Below are positions 49,201 to 54,700 of a stretch of 64,000 bases of DNA, piece by piece. Origin of the DNA: Malachius bipustulatus (lineage: Eukaryota; Arthropoda; Insecta; Coleoptera; Melyridae); assembly GCA_910589415.1 (NCBI GenBank), contig OU342632.1:45869341-45933340 (forward strand), given 5' to 3'. A program made the translations under genes and the position numbers. The first letter of the stretch is position 1. Every line of letters starts with the position of its first letter. The notes under the pieces were generated by a model. It saw only the letters and a program-made list of their open reading frames with translations, had not been told where the DNA came from and made no database searches.

Positions 49201-51962
49201 TCATTTCTATTTCTATTTCTAGTGCGCTACGGAATACCGAATCTAAGTAACTTCTACTCACGCCCCCCACTTCTATTCTATTCTCGTCATCTCTATTCGA
49301 TTTGAAGTTACGGAATAGGGCTGAATATCTCCATTAATCCATTAATTTTAATTCTGTATTGATTAATTTCCCTTATCCATGGCTTATAATCAAACTGGTT
49401 CCTTAACAGATTTCTCTTCTCAATCTCAAAGACCACAAAGTGGCCCTGGTTGAAATTTTAATAATAATAATAGATATATTACCCAACAGATCGCGATCCA
49501 ATACAGGGTTTCATAAAGAAAAACAACAACTAAGTAAAATCACAAAAGTAAGTATTTCATAAGTATAATAACTAAACTAAACAAGCTTGTGCATAGACTA
49601 AGCAGCATTCAACAGACACTGTTTAGCGACCTCAAGAATACTGCCCAGTGAACAATTAAATATGTCACAGTTAGCGGAGATTCTAAAGGTCCCCAGCATA
49701 ACAGATATCGGAGCATCACATTCGTACCCGCCCTAGGACATCGAAAAGTCTCCTCATTCCTAGTAAAAACAGGAGGCACTCTAAAAGTAATAAATATTCA
49801 AGTAAATCAGGGCTCTGAATCCCACCATGCAGTAACCTGCGGTAGGGGCCGCTGTGGAAAGCCTCTCTCTGGATAAACCCCATTCGATCTGAAATAAAGG
49901 TACTTTGCAAACTTGCACTGTACCCTTTCAATGTCACTAACGTAAGTACTATAATAGGGACTCCACACAAGGGCAGCATATTCTAATTTCGACCCAACAA
50001 GGGAGAAATATAGAATCTCAACGGTCTGTACTTTCACAAAAGAAGAGGACATCCTAATAATAAATCCCAACATTCGCAGCGAAGAACCAGTGACGTCCCG
50101 AATATGAATCGAGAAATCCAGCCTACTATCAAAGTGAACACCCAGGTCCCTCAGGTCACCAACGCGAGCTAACACTTGATCAGATATCATGTATGGAAAG
50201 CTGACAATATCTTTCGCCCTAAATAAGACATTACGGAGCACACCGGTTATGAAGTGCATCCAATTGCCGCTACATATCCTCACAATCACTCCTAGAATTC
50301 ACACAAGAAAACAACTTCAAGTCGTCCGCGTATAACAGAGCTCTGCAAGTGAAAACGTCGACTATATCATTAATAAACAGAGAAAAAAGAAGTGGACCCA
50401 GATTGGAGCCCTGAGGCACCCCAGAAGTACCCAAATAATGTACAGACCTATAACCATTATATTGGACATAGTATTCTCTACTGTCAAGATATGAGACAAA
50501 AAACTTCAGAAGCGAATCACTCAAACCTAGCCTTCCTAGCTTGCGTAATACAATCCGATGGTCTATTCGGTCGAATGCCTTGGAAAAGTCAGTGTACACC
50601 ACGTCAACCTGGGTCCTCCTATCAAGAGCCTCCGAAACGTATTGTGTGAAATAAACCAGGTTCGTGACAATTGAGCGGCCCTCAAAGAAGCCATGCTGAC
50701 AAGTTGTAATGAAACTCTTCCTTCACCTGATCAAATAAACGTGTACACTGCCACCTCGAAGATCTTAGCAAAATTGCTTAAAATAGACGCATTTAATGTG
50801 AAGCTATGAAGGTGCCATTCTTAATAAGTGATTAAAATGGGTCGGTAGCGGTAATTACCGAGAGGGCAATTGTTCCCGGGCTCTTGGAGTCTCACATGCC
50901 CTCCTCATGTAAGATGAATTTTCGTAAAATTTTGAAAATGGGCGTTGTAGTGGGAAAATTAATTTCTGAGCAGTAATGATACATTTAAACGGAACTTTGT
51001 GAGTAATTTTTTTTAGGTTAGGTAATACCTATTTTCCTTGGCGAGGAGTTCCAGTCGGTATAACATCACCATCCCAGTACACAAGCGGGTCTGGGGGATA
51101 CTCCATACCCCTAATTCCCACGGTTGGACTTTATGGCGAACCGCTATTTACATCAGACTTGCAAAAAATTTTTACTGGAGTCATTGCTTTATTTGGTGAA
51201 TATCTAGATGAGCGGCATGGGTATAGGGCGAAATGGCTTATACTATCGGATAGATCGTGTCTCTAGGAGTATCAAGGTACCATTGAATTTTTGCGCCGGC
51301 AAGTAATAGTCGAGATATAAGGCCTTAAAGTGTCATCCTTGCCCTAATACGTGTATTCGTCATATGATTGCGCTCGAATTGGAAATGCTCGATCGTCGTG
51401 TTTCCGACGGATAAGAGAGCTGCCTGTTCGCGCATATAATGTTCGAATACACGTATTAGGGCAAGGATGAAACTTTAAGGCCTTATATCTCGACTATTAC
51501 TTGCCGGCGCAAAAATTCAATGGTACCTTGATACTCCTAGAGACACGATCTATCCGATAGTATAAGCCATTTCGCCCTATACCCATGCCGCTCATCTAGA
51601 TATTCACCACCCTTTATTTATCTATGGGTACCATAAAAGGGGCCCTTGAAATTTTGCGGGCCTAAATGCGCATTTACGCCAAAGGGGTGGGGTAGGTTTG
51701 CAGGGGAGTTAGTTACTGAGTAATAGGTACAATATCTTCTATTCTAATCCTGAGCACTAGGCAGGTTTGGTTTACTTTCATAAAGGGTGTGGTTAGTTAA
51801 ATGATATTAAAAATAACAAACCTCAAGCACATAATTCTCACTGATTTGTGTGTATGTTTTCCAAGATCCCGAGGTGATCTCTTGAGCCAGGTTCAGCTTA
51901 TTACATATTTCCGAGTGTTTCTTGAACAAGTTATCAGTCTGGTCGCGGTCGGACAGGAACAT
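12790..51962 (-). CDS. Rbf: retinoblastoma family protein (Rbf, p107/p130-like), 16 exons
   Basis: Exons (minus, 5' to 3'): 51822-51962, 47515-47642, 44741-44950, 44281-44471, 43908-44219, 27202-27264, 26932-26987, 26713-26870, 26452-26638, 26189-26395, 25977-26124, 25773-25910, 25540-25709, 21469-21951, 13137-13283, 12790-12951. Every junction is GT-AG and phases agree, giving 2901 nt and 966 residues, within the RBL1/RBL2/Rbf size range. The start ATG (51962) follows AAGAAAA. Domains: RB N-terminal domain about 1-330, pocket A about 375-600, spacer about 601-690, pocket B about 693-864, C-terminal tail with an SPSK block near 911. RB-family proteins are nuclear corepressors that bind E2F/DP and are inactivated by cyclin-CDK phosphorylation. 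S/T-P sites (TPLTGRRYL, SPR, SPGAP, SPVNP) are visible. Five introns exceed 2.5 kb and carry transposons; the rest are 56-269 bp. No frame damage is seen. Confidence 0.95.
16216..17199. mobile_element. TIR element inserted in LINE ORF2
   Basis: About 984 bp bounded by an inverted pair: ttttttatttagatgga at the left and tccatctaaataaaaaa at the right. The flanks taaagtcta and taaagtata look like a 9 bp target duplication with one mismatch. It has no transposase frame; the internal sequence is AT-rich with a few short frames. It interrupts the LINE endonuclease-RT linker (the endonuclease frame ends SWENY just outside, and SSINSETPL resumes on the other side), so it inserted after the LINE. The superfamily is uncertain; duplication length would fit hAT. 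Confidence 0.72.
18149..19363 (+). mobile_element. internally deleted non-LTR element nested in the LINE
   Basis: A 1215 bp GC-richer insert flanked by a 12 bp duplication aagcatatgatt (18137-18148 and 19364-19375), plus-oriented, with a tail of about three aaatac repeats (19346-19363). It begins with an untranslated-like 500 bp, then has a 106-codon frame from ATG at 18668 to TAA at 18985, then a C-terminal LINE piece at about 18990-19150 with HCKLKEHLRKLG and CRFCGKGDH. The middle (endonuclease and most of RT) is missing. This is the structure of an internally deleted LINE mobilised in trans. Confidence 0.8.
18668..18985 (+). CDS. ORF1-remnant of the internally deleted retroelement
   Basis: A 105-residue frame starting MVRNKKPRNCG, with an in-frame upstream start at 18656. 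It is basic and low in complexity, rich in K, R, S and N, with a KRKKKTERN tract near its end. I recognise no domain. It sits just inside the deleted element and is most simply the start of that element's ORF1, ending by chance near the deletion joint. Expression is doubtful. Confidence 0.45.
   Translation: MVRNKKPRNCGTSPQNRLLTERGLSPVKTVSNLNNPSARDHLERKKNAHSLARKGASTPFIGPEPFCGFEDTFFKQNSKRKKKTERNSLEEPLGVETIQRISREF
19555..20757 (-). CDS. LINE ORF1 gag-like protein with CCHC zinc knuckle
   Basis: A 400-codon uninterrupted frame, ATG at 20757. The middle (about 165-200) has the insect LINE gag pattern FRRQ...LP.SI.IDYE...YRIF. A single zinc knuckle CFLCKESGHITKHC follows at about 206. The rest is Ser/Thr/Pro-rich and low in complexity. 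The protein would bind element RNA in the RNP. It is intact although ORF2 is broken. The surrounding LINE and the 8 bp flanking duplication show it is transposon, not host, coding sequence. Confidence 0.87.
   Translation of the reverse strand: MSSSHNPTSSQTNQPLENTYAKIIRKQPVTNFPKREQAIIINVIEEIKLPEYIVAVGKIVNPRNILFASRISNNRICIYLSTKEEIVEKHGKITIDDQHLNVRRLVTPAKRIILSNVSPCIPHNIIERALTDIGTKLVSPISFLRTTFISEEYSHIMSFRRQFFIQPDEDPQLPSSIIIDYEETTYRIFITFHEIRCFLCKESGHITKHCPKQQQDDILLPQTQISNNFQSIQPTEETTEDFSGSIGITPPQHNSFIPSRPTKRTSTTIESTSTENLAISQADTRDTEKPRDPIFLIPNPLKRPTKISRTDTSNKTAPTTIEIITPAKTPYLKTNPVIPFETLSDFLDNANGNPDPLSLARTYTDDIVELLNSLTAIYPYLSHRSIKNRCTRITKKLKGR
21469..25910 (-). CDS. Rbf: Rbf exons 12-14: spacer and pocket B
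   Basis: Exons 12 (25773-25910) and 13 (25540-25709) encode a Ser/Pro-rich spacer with SPGAP and SPVNP CDK-type sites and a SESESSSPAEES acidic-serine patch. Exon 13 ends KPRKSGSLAITLRK, the usual entry to pocket B. Exon 14 (21469-21951, 161 codons) is the body of pocket B: FYNLAWVRLDHLC, then LDQLIMCAVYVVCK, then ending near ALRFYKNQ. Pocket B carries the LxCxE-binding cleft in this family. Intron 13 (3.6 kb) between exons 13 and 14 contains a 1.77 kb TIR element. Confidence 0.93.
22457..24221. mobile_element. 1.77 kb TIR element with TTA duplication (PIF/Harbinger-type MITE), Rbf intron 13
   Basis: Terminal inversions run from cagccgatattacaaacgctg at the left to its near complement agcgtttataatattggctg at the right, and weaker similarity continues inward for roughly 100 bp (the ggcagata and actcggagtta blocks). 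Each end is flanked by TTA (22454-22456 and 24222-24224), the usual PIF/Harbinger target. The interior has (CCTA)n runs and a GC-rich patch near 23060-23190 but no transposase frame, so it is non-autonomous. Confidence 0.75.
24291..24560 (+). repeat. dispersed repeat copy A
   Basis: A C12 run (24291-24302) followed by a block containing aattgttttagag, gtagttaca, gagccattttcgagaaaatc and ttttcattttgtg. The same ordered set of motifs occurs at about 57385-57535, so this is a copy of a dispersed family in Rbf intron 13. No coding potential. Confidence 0.6.
25977..27264 (-). CDS. Rbf: Rbf exons 6-11: linker and pocket A
   Basis: Six closely spaced exons separated by introns of 56-214 bp. Exons 6 and 7 are tiny (63 and 56 nt) and encode the linker with SPR motifs. 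Exon 8 opens with SDTPLTGRRYL, the conserved CDK-site segment before pocket A. Exons 9 and 10 carry the helices around VKSCVNGF-like and HVFYKCVYVCALEI segments, and exon 11 carries IEESILDHLMWTSDSYLW. The order and spacing follow p130 pocket A without gaps, so this half of the E2F-binding pocket should be functional. Confidence 0.93.
27265..27445. other. Rbf intron 5, first part
   Basis: Short unique intron sequence between the exon 6 acceptor and the hAT MITE. Nothing is recognised except the branch/acceptor region of exon 6 (tttttttattccag on the minus strand). Confidence 0.6.
27446..28405. mobile_element. hAT-type MITE with perfect 8 bp duplication
   Basis: A 960 bp element beginning cagggttcg and ending cgaaccctg, flanked on both sides by gttggtat (27438-27445 and 28406-28413). 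Eight-base duplications and CAGGG ends are typical of hAT elements. Both ends are built from degenerate gatttaaatc / gattttttt iterations. There is no transposase. The intact target duplication suggests a fairly recent insertion into Rbf intron 5. Confidence 0.88.
28406..30423. other. Rbf intron 5: no gene recognised
   Basis: AT-rich intronic DNA between two MITEs. The short minus frames here (for example 29127-29333) are hydrophobic, low in complexity and match nothing I know. No TIR pair or splice-flanked conserved exon is seen. Confidence 0.5.
30424..31020. mobile_element. MITE with 40 bp TIRs carrying a MADF relic
   Basis: A 597 bp element with inverted ends aaggtgcgtacagacatgca and tgcatgtctgtacgcacctt; inversion continues for about 40 bp with few mismatches. 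The target duplication is not clear (TTA at the left is not matched at the right). The interior contains a decayed MADF-domain coding region. MADF/Myb-like accessory genes accompany PIF/Harbinger transposases, so this is probably an internally deleted Harbinger-type element. Confidence 0.78.
30685..30930 (+). pseudogene. MADF-domain relic inside MITE
   Basis: From the ATG at 30685 the frame reads MEWTEDVACLILSNFIEGRK, a MADF start, then stops at 30784. After a frameshift the domain resumes at about 30791 with NDAWEDVAKRVGATVDEW and KKKMNALLSSF, the conserved second half (W-E-x-V-A and V-x-x-x-K-K-K-x-x-x-L). MADF domains bind DNA. The frameshift and lost middle make it non-functional. The TIRs on both sides show it is element cargo, not a host gene. 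Confidence 0.75.
31171..32076. mobile_element. foldback MITE, CAGGGTG ends, TA target
   Basis: A 906 bp element whose two halves are nearly complementary. The ends are cagggtgtttcattaatcag and its complement. The arms extend over about 400 bp with matching blocks (the aaggggggtttgtcat and cttaggggaggcttt pairs). TA flanks both ends, as in Tc1/mariner-type MITEs. There is no coding sequence. A transcript through it, as in Rbf pre-mRNA, would form a long imperfect hairpin. Confidence 0.85.
32085..32994. mobile_element. second foldback MITE abutting the first
   Basis: Starts cagggtgcagtaaatgaata only 8 bp after the preceding element and ends tattcatttacaaccctg. Complementary arm blocks include cttcttgaaaat and aagtttttcaagtgaaaat against their inverted copies near 32890-32960. 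TA precedes it at 32083-32084; the right flank is tg, so that half of the duplication is lost. It is non-coding, and its arms are more diverged than those of its neighbour. Confidence 0.75.
33498..33882. repeat. foldback repeat with CTGACGA hairpin
   Basis: Inverted arms: gattgcagccaattacacac (33522-) pairs with gtgtgtaattggctgcaatc (33841-33860), extending through the adjoining ttttctctttttt and aaaaaagagaaaa tracts. Near the inner edge of the right arm is ctgacgaagag...gctcgaaagc (33779-33816), which resembles a decayed hammerhead core. No coding sequence. Confidence 0.75.
34165..34588. repeat. foldback repeat ending in C20 run
   Basis: Arms centred near 34390: aaactgaagttaatttcattc (about 34398) is the inverse of gaatgaaattaacttcagttt (34353-), and outer blocks around gtgcagcacag and ctgtgctgcaa also pair. 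A run of 20 C residues (34569-34588) follows the right arm directly. No coding sequence. Confidence 0.7.
35780..36240. promoter_or_regulatory. GC-richer island in Rbf intron 5 with E2F-like dyad
   Basis: A non-repetitive, CpG-containing patch in otherwise AT-rich intron. At 35858-35865 the plus strand reads TTTCGCGC, and the longer TTTCGCGCCAAT (35858-35869) matches 11 of 12 bases of the classical overlapping E2F dyad TTTCGCGCCAAA. A further gcgcgc lies at 35850. It is 8.6 kb upstream of exon 6 in the Rbf direction. It could be an enhancer or an internal promoter; there is no direct evidence of transcription start. Confidence 0.35.
36385..37142. mobile_element. compound foldback MITE (CAGGGT...ACCCTG)
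   Basis: The outer ends are cagggtaggccatcgaaaag and a near-complement ending caccctg, flanked by TA. Arms contain the same blocks in both directions (gaagatgtatg, gccgaaacagg, caagttcacccccttggcag). A second, inner pair, cagggtggcccaacaaaaac (36645-) and its complement (about 36865-36890), lies inside. It looks like one element formed by inverted duplication or nested insertion of the same family. Confidence 0.78.
37175..38068. repeat. foldback repeat, about 0.9 kb
   Basis: The left arm has ctctctaccaaatgttcctg (37206-) and the right arm its inverse ggaacatttggtagagagat. Further inner pairs include cgcacttgaatgttgattttt and aaaatcaacattgaagtgcg, and gaaagtcgcc and ggcgactttt. The ends resemble aggtgtccct / gggtgtgcct. 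No coding sequence. It lies immediately right of the previous element. Confidence 0.75.
38069..39365. other. Rbf intron 5: no gene recognised
   Basis: AT-rich. Opposed short frames at 38770-39018 cover the same bases and show no family resemblance or splice-flanked conservation. No clear terminal repeats. Confidence 0.45.
39366..41186. repeat. 0.9 kb tandem direct duplication
   Basis: Two head-to-tail copies of an approximately 900 bp unit (about 39366-40266 and 40267-41186). The offset is 896 bp near the start (acgagcattgcttaccgttg at 39425 and 40321) and about 911 bp near the end (ggaaataatttgacctctag at 40252 and 41163), so small indels exist. Identity is high, with only scattered substitutions. 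Each copy ends in a hairpin around ccctcgccttcggctcgcg, bounded by inverted taccactcgaaatcaaat / atttgacctctagtggta ends, suggesting an embedded small TIR element of about 145 bp. Confidence 0.85.
41187..43907. other. Rbf intron 5, exon-5-proximal part: no gene recognised
   Basis: AT-rich. Around 43490-43860 there is a block reminiscent of an LTR promoter and leader (tagaatataagtctag, later ggtggataaaagggttattt), but neither ends nor a second copy can be defined. The short frame at 41390-41599 is not recognised. The exon 5 donor (ACG|GTTAGA on minus) follows at 43907. Confidence 0.4.
43908..51962 (-). CDS. Rbf: Rbf exons 1-5: RB N-terminal domain
   Basis: Exon 1 (51822-51962, residues 1-47) ends SENYVLE and joins exon 2 (47515-47642), which starts GCPHHWLACAVYVECK, the hallmark of the RB N-terminal domain. 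Exon 3 (44741-44950) contains LIQFFSNMEKW, exon 4 (44281-44471) FEFCWNLFLALKS and exon 5 (43908-44219) VDERILYG. All five motifs occur in this order in p107/p130. Introns 1 and 2 (4.2 and 2.6 kb) contain repeats; introns 3 and 4 are 269 and 61 bp. Exon 5 ends in phase 1, matching exon 6 across a 16.6 kb intron. Confidence 0.93.
46045..46625. repeat. foldback repeat with paired CTGA-hairpin-CGAAAC motifs
   Basis: Inverted arms: ccggtttcggttaaaatgtc (46114-) pairs with atattttaaccgaaaccgg (about 46511-46529), and inner arms gtttttatgaactggtcaaa and ttttgaccagttcataaaaac also pair. The outer flanks gagttg...aaagtctgctta and gcagacttt...caactctcc continue the inversion. Both arms carry, in opposite orientations, CCCTGA(A/G)GGTGA...TTTTAACCGAAACCGG, a hammerhead-like arrangement. 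It lies in Rbf intron 2. Confidence 0.75.
46864..47289 (+). mobile_element. LTR-type repeat, copy A (Rbf intron 2)
   Basis: Starts tgacactttcgc and ends ctgtgaca. It has a TATA box in cagggaactatataag (46982-), a transcribed-leader-like GA-rich segment, and a gagaataaag polyadenylation signal near 47225. A diverged second copy in opposite orientation lies at 53480-54700 (shared: tcagggaactatataa, gtgtaatatctgtg, agccagtggt). No flanking protein genes, so probably a solo LTR. The exact ends are approximate. Confidence 0.5.
48487..49323. mobile_element. TIR element, CAGCCCTATTCCGTAACT ends (Rbf intron 1)
   Basis: An 837 bp block with 18 bp terminal inversions cagccctattccgtaact / agttacggaatagggctg. 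Subterminal blocks (tccgtaac, gaatagag, cgcgcc) recur in both arms. The interior has a CpG-rich patch (gcgccgcacacg). No transposase frame, and the target duplication is not certain. Confidence 0.78.
49716..50805 (-). pseudogene. 5'-truncated jockey/CR1-like reverse transcriptase fragment (Rbf intron 1)
   Basis: Minus-strand RT fragments in three frames. The first starts near 50690 with HGFFEGRSIVTNLVYFTQYV, runs on to YTDFSKAFDRIDH (50602-), SGVPQGSNLGPLLF and the catalytic LYADDLKLF at about 50330-50300. After a frameshift near 50280, a second piece contains VGDLRDLGVHFDSRL and EYAALVWSPYY. A third frame from about 49870 continues towards 49716. The endonuclease is absent. The frameshifts and truncation make it a dead copy. 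Same orientation as Rbf. Confidence 0.85.
51195..51608. repeat. 165 bp near-perfect inverted repeat (Rbf intron 1)
   Basis: The left arm is 51195-51359 and the right arm 51444-51608, separated by 84 bp. By eye there is a single mismatch over 165 bp (aaagtgtcatcc versus aaagtttcatcc). The arms begin ggtgaatatctagatgagcg and end at the acacgtattcga/tcgaatacacg side near the loop. It is CpG-rich compared with the surroundings and lies 213 bp inside intron 1 from the Rbf exon 1 donor. An Rbf pre-mRNA would form a long perfect stem here. Confidence 0.95.
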
Positions 51963-52057
51963 TTTTCTTGCTTGATTTAGACTGGGTACTTTTAAAAATA
52001 CTCCTGGGACCCAACACAACAAAAGCCACTCATCCAAACAGTAAACGTGATATTTCA

Positions 52058-52400
52058 ATCACCACCACCAAAGCACTCATAGATCAATATTACCAATTAC
52101 CATCACAACACAACATCGATCATTTTAGATTTTTTTATGCCCTTATTATTATTATTGCCCTTCTTGAGTGGATGGGGATTGGGCTGGGGCGGGGGCGAGT
52201 TCGAGTTTCTATTTCTAGTCTAGCGTCTGCGTCTAGTTTCTGAGTTTCTTCTTCCCTCCCTAGATTGCTAGATTAGACGCAAGACAACAACAGTACAGTA
52301 ACAACACGCTGATGACGTAGCGAAGCGACGTAGCAACTAGCCAGTGTTGCCACATTATACCGGAGCTGAGCGCCAAATAGAATTCATCAGACTGGGTACT
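52058..52400 (-). promoter_or_regulatory. putative Rbf promoter region
   Basis: The stretch upstream of the Rbf ATG changes from AT-rich to GC/CpG-richer sequence (gggctggggcggggg near 52172, gatgacgtagcgaagcgacg near 52311, accggagctgagcgcc near 52359), typical of a housekeeping-type insect promoter. It contains one exact E2F consensus, listed separately. No clear TATA box is positioned for the minus strand. The start site is inferred, not seen. Confidence 0.45.
52370..52377 (-). promoter_or_regulatory. E2F consensus site upstream of Rbf
   Basis: The plus strand gcgccaaa reads TTTGGCGC on the minus strand, an exact match to the E2F consensus TTTSSCGC. It is 408 bp upstream of the Rbf ATG. 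RB-family genes such as p107 and vertebrate RB1 are known E2F targets, so a feedback loop is plausible. An 8-mer can occur by chance. Confidence 0.5.
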
Positions 52401-53280
52401 GTGACTGGGTCATGAAATTCACCAGATTATCCGCGAAAATCACCATATCGCTCTTCGATAACGCTGCCGCGTCGTCAGCCTTTTTTTTATTGTAACTCAT
52501 TTCTTCAAAATTCACCATCAGTAGTTGAAATTTTGAAATGTTACTGTAAATTATTTGTAATTAATTATTATGAATTCATAGCGCTATACTCTAACCATAA
52601 TTACCTAAATTCTGAAGATTTGTATAGTGTTCTATTCAAATAAATCTGGGACAACTTAATTTTTTCCTTATACAGTGTGTCCAGTGCAAGTGGCATTACA
52701 TGGGGATCTTGGAAACGGCAAGAGATACGGCGAAATTTTCATGATTGTCACTGTCTGGCATTGTTGGCGCCTGAAACTGCAATACATAGGGTCATAGGGA
52801 CATGTAAACCGTTTTTAGATATCTTGAGCCGTTCTAGTTCTACGCTGCTTTGAAGTTGAAAATTTTCGATTTTCACTTGTTTATAACTCATAAACCGCTC
52901 AATCTAAATTCCAATGGTGAAAACCACCTGTATTAGATTTCTTCAGACATTTAAAAAATATAAAGTTTTACAGAGGGTGTTCTATTTAAAAACCCGAAGT
53001 TGGTGTTTACTTCCGGTATAACCGGAAGTGGTGTTGTGCCGAAAATATTATTAAAATGTTGTGTGTTTTCTATAATACAGATATGCAAAAAATTAGAACT
53101 GTCAGACTGACAGTTTAGCCTATACAAATGGTATCATCTCCCAAAGGTATACCCACTTAGAGTGAACTCACGGTTAGTTCTTTAGACTGACCGCTAGATG
53201 TCGCTCTATTTTACATGACACGGAGATCCATATGTTAATTCTTGGCTTAAGAAAAGCCAACTTCCATTCATCCAGCAGCA
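52400..53280. other. upstream of Rbf: no gene recognised
   Basis: AT-rich with a gtgtccagtgcaagtgg segment near 52678 that resembles one end of the CAGGGTG-type repeats, but no matching partner was found. No conserved frame. Confidence 0.4.
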
Positions 53281-53284
53281 TCCT

Positions 53285-53448
53285 TCCGGATACTCAAGAT
53301 GCAGCACACTGATGAGCGATGAGCTCCACTTGCTCCAGTAGAACGAAACACGTGTCTGTGCTTGTTCTGGTACTCTGGCTGGCTCTGCTGTTGGATGTGG
53401 AAACTATATACGTTGGAGTTTCGGGCACTGCCATCATGACAACTGTTA
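53285..53448 (+). repeat. hammerhead-containing repeat, copy 1
   Basis: About 160 bp shared with 56614-56765: ttccggatactc(a/c)agatgcagcac, the hammerhead-like core, then ttctggtactctg(g/a)ctggctct, tgttggatgtgga and ggagtttcgggcac. Substitutions are scattered, and copy 1 has extra bases in the stem II region. The opposite strand also has an open frame across both copies, so coding origin is an alternative. Copy 1 abuts the end of the LTR-type repeat at 53480-54700. Confidence 0.8.
53304..53361 (+). ncRNA. type I hammerhead-ribozyme-like motif, copy 1
   Basis: Stem I GCACA (53304-53308) pairs with TGTGC (53357-53361). Core box CTGATGA is at 53309-53315. The stem II region is 53316-53344. Core box GAAA starts at 53345. 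A minimal stem III, AC/GT with loop ACGT, ends at the cleavage triplet GTC (53354-53356). All core positions match the hammerhead consensus. Stem II is damaged: its right strand reads GAAC where copy 2 has GAGC, and an insert with a second GATGAGC enlarges the loop. Activity of this copy is therefore doubtful. Type I hammerheads with tiny stem III are known from Penelope-like elements and retrozymes. Confidence 0.55.
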
Positions 53449-53479
53449 GGGCGATGGAGGAATTCTCCGACCCCATCTA

Positions 53480-54700
53480 ACAGGCTAGTAATTGCACTTT
53501 ATGTGCTTTATTATATACTCATTCGACCTACCTTCGTTTTCGTTATTTTATTTATTAATTAACATAACAATTAATAACCTCTAAATCTAAATAATCAGCT
53601 GTTTCTCCTATTTACTTTCACACAGATATTACACATAGCTATACTCTTTTCACTAAGCATTGTCTATACTTACTCTGTTTTCTACTTCACTATTCACAAA
53701 ATAAATCACAATCACTTTTCTAACTAAATATAAATACTACCACTGGCTACAACTGACTATACTCTATGTCTAAGTCTTCCTTACTCTGTGATACTTCAAC
53801 TCTCATTCTCATCCAAAATATGACTAACTCAGTCTCCAGCCACGGCGGTTTTTATACAGGGTGATTCAAAATTCAGTGCAAAGATTTTAAGGGCGTATTT
53901 ACCAGCCAAAAATAAGAAATTTTTTTGATATAATTTCTCAAAAACCTCTCAGCCGATTTAAATAAAATTTTATAGGCTTATTTAGTTATCATAAGGGCCT
54001 TCCTTTGATGGGAATAACATGAATTTATTAATTCCAGTGGCGTCTTAGGGGGCTACCTGAATTAAATTAAATGAATCTCAATAATCGATGTGAATTTATT
54101 ACTTATTGTTTTAATAGGGCCTGGCACAGATTTTGATTTTTTTCTTGGAAACAAAGCTAGATACGAGTAAAGCTCAGGAGGCAAGAAAGTTACATTATTG
54201 ACCGTACATATAAATTGTCAAAAGAGCAGTGGCGTACCATAATTTTACCTATAAGTTTCAAGTAGGTAGCCCCCTGAGACGCCACTGGAATTAATCAATT
54301 TATGTTATTCCCATCAAAGGAAGTTCCTTATAACTACAAATAAGCCTACCAAATTTTATTTAAATCGGCTGAAAGGTTTTTGAGTAATTAATAAAACATG
54401 TTTTTTTTTCAAAATTTTACAGCCTGTATCTAGAAAACGAAGCAAGTTAGATAATACGATTATATGAAAAATTTTTTTTTTTTTGGCTGGTAAATACGCC
54501 ATTAAAATCTTTGCACTGAATTTTGAATCACCCTGTATAGTTCCCTGAGGTGCCATCGAAGTCTCTGGCCTATCTCTAACTAGACACGCTACCGCTCGTT
54601 CTTGAATATACTTAGAATGCGGAATCATTCTGGTATTAAGTAGAACTGTCAGTTACACTCTCACACTGGCTTGACAGGTCTTTTCTGTCATGTCACTAGA
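53480..54700 (-). mobile_element. LTR-type repeat, copy B, with MITE in its TATA box
   Basis: On the minus strand it shares with copy A (46864-47289) the TATA segment, gtgtaatatctgtg, agccagtggt, cagctg...attattta(a/g)attta and a terminal aataaag. Its TATA segment is split: one side reads cctcagggaactata and the other taaaaaccgcc, with the 679 bp CAGGGTG element between. The ends are approximate. No internal genes are visible beside it. Confidence 0.55.
53857..54535. mobile_element. foldback MITE (CAGGGTGATTCAAAATTCAG ends, TA target)
   Basis: A 679 bp element starting cagggtgattcaaaattcag and ending ctgaattttgaatcaccctg, with TA on both sides. Arm blocks (ttcctttgatgggaataaca / tgttattcccatcaaaggaa, and ccagtggcgtcttagggggc / gccccctgagacgccactgg) are inverted and similar. 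No coding sequence. It is the same TA-targeting class as those at 31171 and 36385 but a different family internally. Confidence 0.88.

Noticed and set aside
49807..50602. RT frames as a host gene nested in Rbf intron 1
   Set aside because: They are a frameshifted, 5'-truncated LINE.
52309..52336. CTGATGA near the Rbf promoter as a hammerhead
   Set aside because: No GAAA box at the required distance.
53294..53476. Minus frame shared with 56552-56824 (contains NSRASQSTRTST) as a protein gene
   Set aside because: Low-complexity, no start context and no domain. I preferred the plus-strand hammerhead structure, though the coding alternative is kept as a test.
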